DNA of 37,069 nt from Oscillospiraceae bacterium (GTDB lineage: Bacteria; Bacillota; Clostridia; Oscillospirales; Acutalibacteraceae): positions 1 to 37,069 of the forward strand of contig JAQXSC010000109.1 of NCBI GenBank assembly GCA_029218825.1. The letters are read 5' to 3'. This document shows positions 14,560-21,131 of the stretch, piece after piece (the first letter of the stretch is position 1; each line of letters starts with the position of its first letter). Below the pieces are notes generated by a model that made no database searches, was not told the DNA's origin, and was given only the letters and a program-made list of their open reading frames with translations. The translations under genes were made by a program, and so were the position numbers.

Positions 14560-14596
14560 TTCATACTCTCATACAATTTACTGGTGAGAGTATGAA
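14560..14596 (+). promoter_or_regulatory. Hairpin covering the cwlD ribosome site and start codon
   Basis: A perfect 12-bp stem joins 14560-14571 (TTCATACTCTCA) with 14585-14596 (TGAGAGTATGAA). The right arm contains most of the GGTGAG ribosome site (14583-14588) and the cwlD ATG (14592-14594). In a transcript containing both arms, translation of cwlD should be blocked. The stem, followed by AATTTT, could also end the upstream transcript. Confidence 0.65.
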
Positions 14597-15299
14597 TTTT
14601 ATTAAGAATATTTATAACATAATATTTATCGTTTTGCTGATATTGTATATTCTGCTTGTTGTCTTTGCATTTAATAACCTAAATAAATTTATATCAACAG
14701 CAACCAACCCTCAAAAACAAGTTACAATCGTTTTAGACGCAGGTCACGGCGGAGAAGATGGGGGAGCAGTTGCGAATAATATAATAGAAAAGGACATAAA
14801 TCTGTCCATAACAAAAGAACTTGCAAAAATTTTCAAAGCCTCGGGATTTAATGTTGTTATGACAAGAAACAGCGATAATATGATTAATACTGAGGGCGAT
14901 AGTATTGCATCAAAGAAAGTTTCCGATATGAAAAACAGGCTTGAAATTTTTAATGAAAGCGATAACAACGTAGTCATAAGCATTCATCAAAACAAATTCC
15001 CCCAAGAGCAATATTATGGAGCGCAGGTGTTTTATTCCTGTAATGATGAAAGCAGTTCCTTATTAGCAGAATCTATAAGATATTCTATTTGTAATTTTAT
15101 ACAGCCTGAAAATAACAGGCAGTGCAAAGAAACTACAAAGGATATTTATTTGCTCTACAATTCAAAGGTACCCTCGGTAATTGTGGAGTGCGGTTTTATT
15201 TCAAATATTAATGAAGCGAATTTGCTTAAAAATAAAGAGTATCAAAGAAAAATTGCCTATTCAATATTTATTGGATACTTAAATTATATGAATAAATGA
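14592..15299 (+). CDS. cwlD: Germination-type N-acetylmuramoyl-L-alanine amidase CwlD
   Basis: A 235-residue Amidase_3 enzyme of the CwlD type, needed with PdaA to make the muramic-delta-lactam of spore cortex. An N-terminal membrane anchor (about residues 8-28) exposes the catalytic domain outside. Zinc ligands are H52 (LDAGHGG), E66 and H132 (SIHQN), with catalytic E199 (VIVECGF). The block DIYLLYNSKVP is characteristic of CwlD. Length matches Bacillus CwlD. The ATG has GGTGAG upstream, but both lie in a 12-bp hairpin. radA starts ten bases after the stop. Confidence 0.9.
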   Translation: MNFIKNIYNIIFIVLLILYILLVVFAFNNLNKFISTATNPQKQVTIVLDAGHGGEDGGAVANNIIEKDINLSITKELAKIFKASGFNVVMTRNSDNMINTEGDSIASKKVSDMKNRLEIFNESDNNVVISIHQNKFPQEQYYGAQVFYSCNDESSSLLAESIRYSICNFIQPENNRQCKETTKDIYLLYNSKVPSVIVECGFISNINEANLLKNKEYQRKIAYSIFIGYLNYMNK

Positions 15300-15309
15300 G
15301 GTTAAGGAT

Positions 15310-16668
15310 ATGGCAAAAATTAAGAGTGTTTATATATGTAGTGAGTGCGGATATGAAAGTCCGAAATGGTTTGGCAAATGTCCCGGATGCGGTGAGTGGA
15401 ATACCATGAATGAGGAAATTAAAAGTTCCCCTAAAACTGTTACGTCAACAAAAACAATAAGCAGTAAATATTCAACTCCTAAAACAATTAACGAGATTTC
15501 CACAAATGACGAGGAGCGGTTTGATACAGGCTTTGCCGAACTTAACCGAGTGCTTGGGGGCGGAATTGTAAAGGGAAGTCTGATTCTATTGGGCGGCGAC
15601 CCGGGAATAGGTAAATCCACAATATTGATGCAGATTTGTCAGAAATTGACGGATATTAAGATACTGTATGTATCCGGTGAGGAATCTTTACGTCAACTTA
15701 AACTCAGAGCAAACAGATTAGGCGTAAATAATGACAATCTATTGCTTATGACAGAAACCGACGTAGAGATAGTAACCGAGCAAATTAACAGCATAAAGCC
15801 TGATTTAGTTATGATTGATTCCATACAAACTATGGTTTTATCAGAATTGTCTTCATCGGCAGGAAGTATTACACAGGTACGTGAAAGCACTAATGTTATA
15901 ATGCGGACAGCGAAAAATTTGGATATCCCTGTTGTTGTAGTTGGACACGTAAATAAAGAAGGTTCTATTGCAGGTCCAAAAGTCTTGGAACATATTGTAG
16001 ATACAGTTTTATACTTTGAGGGAGATAAACAACTTTCCTGTAGAATTTTACGTGCAGTTAAAAACAGATATGGTTCAACTAACGAAATCGGTGTGTTTGA
16101 GATGACAGATAAAGGACTTACAGAGGTGGAAAATCCTTCCCAAATGCTTTTATCAGGCAGACCCACAAACGTTTCAGGTACTTGCGTAACCTGTTCATTA
16201 GAAGGTACAAGACCAATATTGGTTGAAGTTCAGGGACTTGCTACTCAATCAGGTTACGGCAATCCAAGGCGTATGTGCACAGGTTTTGACTATAACAGAC
16301 TTGCCTTGCTTATTGCAGTTCTTGAAAAACGTGCCGGATATTATCTTTCTAATTATGATGCCTATGTAAATATTGTAGGCGGTTTCAGAATTTACGAACG
16401 TGCGGCTGATTTGGCAATTTGTATGGCGCTTGTAAGCAGTTTAAAGGATGAAAAAATTTCAGACAATGCCATAGCCTTTGGTGAAATTGGTTTGGCAGGA
16501 GAAATACGCTCTGTAACTCAGGCACAACAGAGAATAAACGAAGCCGTTAGACTTGGATTTACAAAGATAGTAATTCCTTATCACAATGCTAAAAACATAG
16601 ACAACCAGGGCGTGGAAGTAATCGGAGTAAAAAATATAAGACAAGCATTTGAGGCGCTAATTGATTAA
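15310..16668 (+). CDS. radA: DNA repair protein RadA
   Basis: RadA/Sms, 452 residues, a RecA-like helicase that processes recombination intermediates. The N-terminal zinc finger uses C10, C13, C24 and C27. The Walker A motif is GGDPGIGKST (95-104), followed by the RadA-specific KNRYG motif and a C-terminal Lon-like P domain. The length is standard. It lies between cwlD and the DUF6873 gene and overlaps the latter by eight bases. Confidence 0.95.
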   Translation: MAKIKSVYICSECGYESPKWFGKCPGCGEWNTMNEEIKSSPKTVTSTKTISSKYSTPKTINEISTNDEERFDTGFAELNRVLGGGIVKGSLILLGGDPGIGKSTILMQICQKLTDIKILYVSGEESLRQLKLRANRLGVNNDNLLLMTETDVEIVTEQINSIKPDLVMIDSIQTMVLSELSSSAGSITQVRESTNVIMRTAKNLDIPVVVVGHVNKEGSIAGPKVLEHIVDTVLYFEGDKQLSCRILRAVKNRYGSTNEIGVFEMTDKGLTEVENPSQMLLSGRPTNVSGTCVTCSLEGTRPILVEVQGLATQSGYGNPRRMCTGFDYNRLALLIAVLEKRAGYYLSNYDAYVNIVGGFRIYERAADLAICMALVSSLKDEKISDNAIAFGEIGLAGEIRSVTQAQQRINEAVRLGFTKIVIPYHNAKNIDNQGVEVIGVKNIRQAFEALID

Positions 16669-17350
16669 CATAGTAATGTCAACTGAATTTCCAAATTTAG
16701 TTGATGAAGTAAAAAAATACGGCTTTAATGTAATACCCTCTGAAAATATTGATATTCTCCATAAATTTGAAAGCCGTCACGGAGATATGCAATGCCTGAA
16801 AATTAATGATACCTGCTTTGTTTTAAAAGAATGTAAATGCCTACAGGAAGAATTATCTGCTTATTGTGATAATATTTTAGTTACAGATAAGCCTATAGAA
16901 AAACTATATCCCAATAATATACTGCTAAATGCAGCATTTATTGATAATAAACTGTTTTGCAACACAAAAGTTATAGATGAATCTGTAAAAAGATATTGCA
17001 AAGAAAACTGCATTGAATTAGCCAATGTTAAGCAAGGCTACACAAAATGCTCAACTGCGATAATTGATGATTTATTTATTACCGCAGATGTGGGAATATT
17101 TAATTCTATGACAGCCAATGGGGTAGAAGGGTTGCTTATTAAAAGCGGAGATATTGATTTAAATGGAGTTGAGTACGGCTTTATAGGTGGGTGTTGTTTT
17201 TCAGACGGCGACAATGTGTACTTTACCGGAGATATTTTAAAGCACTCTGATGGAAAATTAATATGTGATTTTTTGCATAAGCATAGTAAAAATGTAATAT
17301 GCCTCAGTAATGAAAAATTGTATGACATAGGCGGATTTGTTATTGTTTAA
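16661..17350 (+). CDS. DUF6873-type GME-fold protein
   Basis: A 229-residue cytoplasmic protein that I assign, from its overall pattern, to the clostridial DUF6873 'GME fold' group (related in fold to guanidino-modifying enzymes). Visible blocks are CSTAIIDDLFITADVGI, GVEGLLIKSGDI and GFIGGCCFSDGDNVYFTGD. A catalytic Cys of true GMEs is not obvious, so no reaction is claimed. TTG 16661 is used because GAGGCG stands upstream and it overlaps radA; ATG 16676 has no ribosome site but remains possible. It is the last gene before the AT-rich gap, and no clear terminator follows. Confidence 0.7.
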   Translation: MINIVMSTEFPNLVDEVKKYGFNVIPSENIDILHKFESRHGDMQCLKINDTCFVLKECKCLQEELSAYCDNILVTDKPIEKLYPNNILLNAAFIDNKLFCNTKVIDESVKRYCKENCIELANVKQGYTKCSTAIIDDLFITADVGIFNSMTANGVEGLLIKSGDIDLNGVEYGFIGGCCFSDGDNVYFTGDILKHSDGKLICDFLHKHSKNVICLSNEKLYDIGGFVIV

Positions 17351-17405
17351 TAGCAAGTCCGTTTTATTTATATATATAATATTACAGATAGTATAATTAA
17401 CCCCC

Positions 17406-17472
17406 AATTATACAAAATTTGTTAAACCCCTGTGGAAAACCATAAAAATAGGGGATTTGAATTATACAAAAT
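17406..17472. repeat. Paired direct repeats AATTATACAAAAT
   Basis: Two identical 13-mers at 17406-17418 and 17460-17472 flank a 41-base insert containing CCCCT and AGGGG in inverted orientation. The same 13-mer forms both arms of the palindrome at 18052-18083, so one DNA-binding protein may recognise all of them. Confidence 0.6.
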
Positions 17473-18051
17473 TTTTATTTCTCCACAAAACTTTTAACAT
17501 ACCTACATTGTAAGGGGATATATTCTGCACAAACAATTTTCAGTTTATTATATTACTTATGTTACGTCCTGTAACCGGAAATTTACGGATAATATACTAT
17601 TAATTACTTTCTCAATGAAATATATTCATTTATATATGGAATTGAATTATTTGTACTTATAACCCTGAAATTTATACTTGCATAATCATATATTGTTAAA
17701 AATTTATTCAATAGAAATATTTTTGATGACCTTTGGTATGTTAAGAAAATTTGCATCAAAAAGAATTTTGGGAAAATGTTATTTTAAATTATGAATCAGA
17801 GCATACACATACGCAAAATAGAATAAATCAGGATTCAAAATATAATTGAAAAAAATTTTGAAATTAATTTATATTGTTCCATTTTGAATTATAATAACAG
17901 CAGTTATCTAATGTGAATATTATAATTGTATCAGCAGATAGTTTTTCAATATTTTATAATCACTTTATATTCAATTATATACTTCTGTTTTATTTTTTGT
18001 TATTTCTACCTATACTCTCTATTTATTTAGATATGCCCTATATACTCCCCT

Positions 18052-18083
18052 TAATTATACAAAATATTCATTTTGTATAATTA
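18052..18083. repeat. Perfect palindrome, 14-bp arms, dif-like geometry
   Basis: The arms TAATTATACAAAAT (18052-18065) and ATTTTGTATAATTA (18070-18083) are perfect inverted repeats around ATTC. Read as 11 + 6 + 11 (18054-18081), it has the size of a Xer recombination site. The right half matches the XerD half-site TTATGTAAACT at 8 of 11 positions, while the left half matches the XerC side poorly. It lies about 70 bases before the xer start. An operator for the xer gene is the alternative. Confidence 0.5.
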
Positions 18084-18115
18084 TTCCTATATAGAAATAT
18101 AACTCTCTCCCAATA

Positions 18116-18124
18116 TGGTATAAT
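18116..18124 (+). promoter_or_regulatory. Extended -10 promoter of the xer gene
   Basis: TGGTATAAT at 18116-18124 is an extended -10 with no good -35 hexamer. The leader would be about 20 nt and contains the ribosome site GGTGAT (18143-18148). The palindrome centre lies about 64 bases upstream of the predicted start. Confidence 0.6.
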
Positions 18125-18151
18125 GAGAAAAACAATTAATACGGTGATGTT

Positions 18152-19126
18152 ATGGCTGTTAATTTTATGGACGATGCTCCGCAAATTATAAAAGACTTCC
18201 TGATGTATAAACAAAACATACAAGGTCGCAGTTCTAAAACTGTTGATGAATATTATATTGACTTAAGAACTTTCTTTAGGTACATAAATTTTTCAAGGAA
18301 TTTGTGTGACGCATCAATTCCTTTTGAGGAAATTAAAATATCTAATGTAGATGCAGATTTAGTTTCTACCGTTACTTTACGTGAGGTTTATGAATTTCTT
18401 AACTATATTTTAAGAAATCGAGGCAATAACCAAGCTGCTCGAGCAAGGAAAACTTCTTCCCTACGTCAGTTTTATAAATATTTGGAAAAGAATAATATTA
18501 TCTCAAACAATCCTATTAAGGAATTAGAGTCACCAAAGCAGAAAAAAAGTCTCCCAAAATATCTTACATTAGAACAGTCGATTGAACTATTGAATTCTGT
18601 TGAAGGACCTTATAAAGAACGTGATTACTGTATCCTTACCCTATTTTTAAACTGCGGATTGCGTTTATCTGAATTGTGTGGATTGAATTACAGCGATATT
18701 CGTACCGATAACACAATGCGAGTATTAGGTAAAGGCAATAAAGAACGTGTTGTTTACTTAAATTCTGCTTGTGTAAACGCATTAAAATCCTATATGGCTG
18801 TCAGACCTGTTGACGGATTAAAAGACAAAAAAGCCCTTTTTATCAGCAGAAATCACAACAGAATGTCCCCTAAAACCGTACAGGCTTTAGTGTATAAGTA
18901 CTTGGAGAAAATCGGCTTAAGCAGTCAGGGATATTCATGCCATAAATTACGTCATACAGCGGCTACGTTAATGTATCAAACCGGTGACGTTGATATTCGT
19001 GTGTTAAAGGAAATATTAGGACACGAAAATTTAGGAACAACCGAAATTTACACTCACCTATCAAACAGACAACTCAAACAGGCTTCCGAAAAGAATCCGT
19101 TATCAAAAGTTAAACCGAAACAGTAA
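18152..19126 (+). CDS. Tyrosine recombinase, XerC/XerD type
   Basis: A 324-residue tyrosine recombinase. An N-terminal SAM-like core-binding domain (about 10-115) is followed by the catalytic domain. All catalytic residues are present: R171 (CGLRLSEL), K194 (LGKGNK), H264 and R267 (HKLRHTAAT), H291 (LGHENLGTT) and nucleophile Y300. The length and motifs fit chromosomal XerC/XerD rather than phage integrases, which carry an extra arm-binding domain. No excisionase, attachment repeats or phage genes are near. It is transcribed alone from an extended -10 promoter and ends in a strong terminator. XerC and XerD cannot be told apart here. The dif-like palindrome upstream suggests chromosome-dimer resolution or self-regulation. 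Confidence 0.88.
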   Translation: MAVNFMDDAPQIIKDFLMYKQNIQGRSSKTVDEYYIDLRTFFRYINFSRNLCDASIPFEEIKISNVDADLVSTVTLREVYEFLNYILRNRGNNQAARARKTSSLRQFYKYLEKNNIISNNPIKELESPKQKKSLPKYLTLEQSIELLNSVEGPYKERDYCILTLFLNCGLRLSELCGLNYSDIRTDNTMRVLGKGNKERVVYLNSACVNALKSYMAVRPVDGLKDKKALFISRNHNRMSPKTVQALVYKYLEKIGLSSQGYSCHKLRHTAATLMYQTGDVDIRVLKEILGHENLGTTEIYTHLSNRQLKQASEKNPLSKVKPKQ

Positions 19127-19162
19127 AAAGAATCCACCGTGTATATGCACGATGGATTCTTT
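19127..19162. terminator. Bidirectional terminator between xer and lysA
   Basis: AAAGAATCCA (19127-19136) pairs with TGGATTCTTT (19153-19162), and CGTG (19138-19141) with CACG (19148-19151). There is one C/A mismatch. A-run on the left and T-run on the right allow termination of both convergent genes. It begins just after the xer stop. Confidence 0.88.
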
Positions 19163-19231
19163 CTTATTTGACTTTTACTTTTAAATATAATACAACATCT
19201 TTTATGAGATTGTTTAAATGAAAATATTTAA

Positions 19232-20512
19232 TTATTTTTTTGGTAAATCAAATTCCGAAAAGTCAAAAGTTGCAAAATAGTCGCTTGGCTTTTCTGCTCT
19301 TCTGATTAACTTGTGACTTCCGTCCTCTTTGAACAGCACTTCTGCACTTCTTAATTTGCCGTTGTAGTTATAACCCATGGCAAATCCGTGAGCGCCTGCG
19401 TCGTGAATATAGATTAAATCACCCATATCAATCTTTGGCAACATTCTGTCAATGGCGAATTTATCGTTATTTTCACACAAACCGCCTGTAACGTCATACT
19501 TCTCTGTGCAAGGCTCATTTTCCTTGCCAAGTACAGTAATATGATGATAAGAGCCGTACATCGCAGGACGCATAAGGTTAGCGGCACAAGCATCTAAACC
19601 GATATATTCTTTATAAATGTGTTTTTGATGAATTGCTTTTGCAACAAGTGCGCCGTAAGGAGCAAGCATATATCGTCCAAGTTCTGTGTAAATTGCAACG
19701 TCGTCCATTCCGGCAGGAACAAGGATTTCCTCAAATTTCTTTCTAACACCCTCACCGATAATGGCAATATCGTTTTTCTGCTCCTCAGGTTTATAATCAA
19801 CACCGATACCACCGGATAAATTGATAAACTTAATGTGTACTCCTGTTTTCTTTTGCAGACGTACAGCCAAGTTGAACAATATTCCTGCAAGTTCAGGATA
19901 ATAACCGTTTGAAACAGTATTTGAGGCTAAAAATGCGTGAATACCAAACTCCTCGGCACCAGCCTCTTTCAGTTCGATAAACGCCTTTTCCATCTGTTCC
20001 TCAGTCATACCGTACTTTGAATCACCGGGAGTATCCATTACCTGAACCTTGTCCTCGCTGTCGGACATTTTAAATACACCGCCGGGATTATATCTACAGC
20101 AAATTGTCTTTGGAACACCGCATACCTTTTTGATAAACTCAACGTGAGTATAATCGTCCAAGTTAATATTAGCACCCATTTCATATGCTTTTTTCATATC
20201 CTCAACAGGTGTAACGTTGGAACTGAACATTATATCGGTACCTGTAATTCCACAAGCCTCGCATAACTGTAATTCTGTGTAAGAGGAGCAGTCCATACCG
20301 CAACCCTCTTCCTGCAAAATTTTCATAATATAAGGATTCGGAGTGGCTTTTACAGCAAAATACTCCTTATAACCCTTATTCCAACTAAAGGCCTTATTTA
20401 ATGCTCTTGCGTTCTCCCTTATCCCCTTTTCATCATACACGTGAAAAGGGGTAGGAATATCCTTGATAATATCCTGTGCTTGTTGCAGTGTTAAAAACGG
20501 ATGCTTTTCCAT
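19232..20512 (-). CDS. lysA: Diaminopimelate decarboxylase
   Basis: A 426-residue fold-type III PLP enzyme that converts meso-diaminopimelate to lysine. The Schiff-base lysine is K55 in YFAVKATPNP. GCGMDCSSYTEL follows, INLSGGIG is the PLP-phosphate glycine loop, GRYMLAPYG is conserved, and GGLCENNDKF carries the active-site Cys contributed across the dimer. It is the last gene of the ysxC end of the cluster: the ATG is three bases after the ysxC stop, and its AGGGGG ribosome site lies inside ysxC. No lysine riboswitch is present. A related carboxynorspermidine or arginine decarboxylase is less likely. Confidence 0.88.
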   Translation of the reverse strand: MEKHPFLTLQQAQDIIKDIPTPFHVYDEKGIRENARALNKAFSWNKGYKEYFAVKATPNPYIMKILQEEGCGMDCSSYTELQLCEACGITGTDIMFSSNVTPVEDMKKAYEMGANINLDDYTHVEFIKKVCGVPKTICCRYNPGGVFKMSDSEDKVQVMDTPGDSKYGMTEEQMEKAFIELKEAGAEEFGIHAFLASNTVSNGYYPELAGILFNLAVRLQKKTGVHIKFINLSGGIGVDYKPEEQKNDIAIIGEGVRKKFEEILVPAGMDDVAIYTELGRYMLAPYGALVAKAIHQKHIYKEYIGLDACAANLMRPAMYGSYHHITVLGKENEPCTEKYDVTGGLCENNDKFAIDRMLPKIDMGDLIYIHDAGAHGFAMGYNYNGKLRSAEVLFKEDGSHKLIRRAEKPSDYFATFDFSEFDLPKK

Positions 20513-20515
20513 TTC

Positions 20516-21124
20516 TTATTCCCCCTCATATTCCGTTAAATATTCATCAACATAATTCTTTATTGTGTTTATTATTGAATCAGCACCCTCGCCTGTTTGT
20601 GCTGAAAATTCAAATAATTTAATACCGCTGAATTGCTTTAAGGTTTCCCCTATCATAACTAAATTTTTAGTTTGTTCGGACTTTTTTAACTTGTCCTTTT
20701 TTGTAAGTACAACAATATAAGGAAATCCGTTAGAGTGCAGAAAGTCAATCATAGCAATATCGTCGGCAGTTGGTTTATGGCGCATATCTATAAGTTGCAC
20801 CACTAAACAAAAGGCTCTTTCCTGTGCAAAGTAACCCTCCATTAATTCAGACCATCTTTGCTTTTCGTACTTACTGACCTTTGCGTATCCATATCCGGGC
20901 AGGTCAACTAGGTGAAAATTATCAACCTCAAAAAAGTTAATTGTACCTGTTTTTCCCGGTTTGGAACTTGTCTTTGCCAAGGTTTTTCTGTTGGTTAATT
21001 TGTTAATAAGTGAAGATTTGCCTACGTTACTTCTGCCTGAAAAAATTATTTCAGGTTTGGTAGATTCAGGTAACTGACTGCTTGTACCACAGGCAAACTT
21101 AAATTCCGCTTTAGTAAAATTCAT
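20516..21124 (-). CDS. ysxC: Ribosome biogenesis GTPase YsxC/EngB
   Basis: A 202-residue EngB-type GTPase required for 50S subunit assembly. It has P-loop GRSNVGKSS (30-38), the EngB signature DLPGYGYAKV for G3, and TKKD for G4. The length is typical. It starts seven bases after the lon stop. The lon-ysxC order is the same in Bacillus, which supports both calls. Confidence 0.95.
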   Translation of the reverse strand: MNFTKAEFKFACGTSSQLPESTKPEIIFSGRSNVGKSSLINKLTNRKTLAKTSSKPGKTGTINFFEVDNFHLVDLPGYGYAKVSKYEKQRWSELMEGYFAQERAFCLVVQLIDMRHKPTADDIAMIDFLHSNGFPYIVVLTKKDKLKKSEQTKNLVMIGETLKQFSGIKLFEFSAQTGEGADSIINTIKNYVDEYLTEYEGE

Positions 21125-21131
21125 AGCACAC

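Larger units (their letters stand above)
17351..18151. other. Long AT-rich region without genes
   Basis: About 800 bases with no plausible gene on either strand, in an otherwise dense window. It holds three direct copies of AATTATACAAAAT (17406-17418, 17460-17472, 18053-18065) and an inverted copy (18070-18082). There are DnaA-box-like sequences at 17431-17439, 17479-17487 and 17523-17531, and small dyads such as GTTACGTCCTGTAAC. The promoter of the xer gene lies at its right end. I see no riboswitch, tRNA or pseudogene remnant in it. Confidence 0.7.

Noticed and set aside
17351-18151. Chromosomal origin in the AT-rich gap
   Set aside because: DnaA-box-like sequences are few and imperfect, no dnaA/dnaN genes are near, and genes converge rather than diverge.
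17351-18151. CRISPR array or IS remnant
   Set aside because: The repeats are 13 bases and irregularly spaced, with no cas or transposase fragment and no terminal inverted repeats.
18152-19126. Prophage or integrative element marked by the tyrosine recombinase
   Set aside because: No excisionase, phage, conjugation or cargo genes and no attachment-site repeats flank it. Size and motifs fit chromosomal XerC/XerD.
19163-20515. Lysine riboswitch for lysA
   Set aside because: lysA starts three bases after ysxC, with no room for a leader, and nothing riboswitch-like lies upstream of ysxC.
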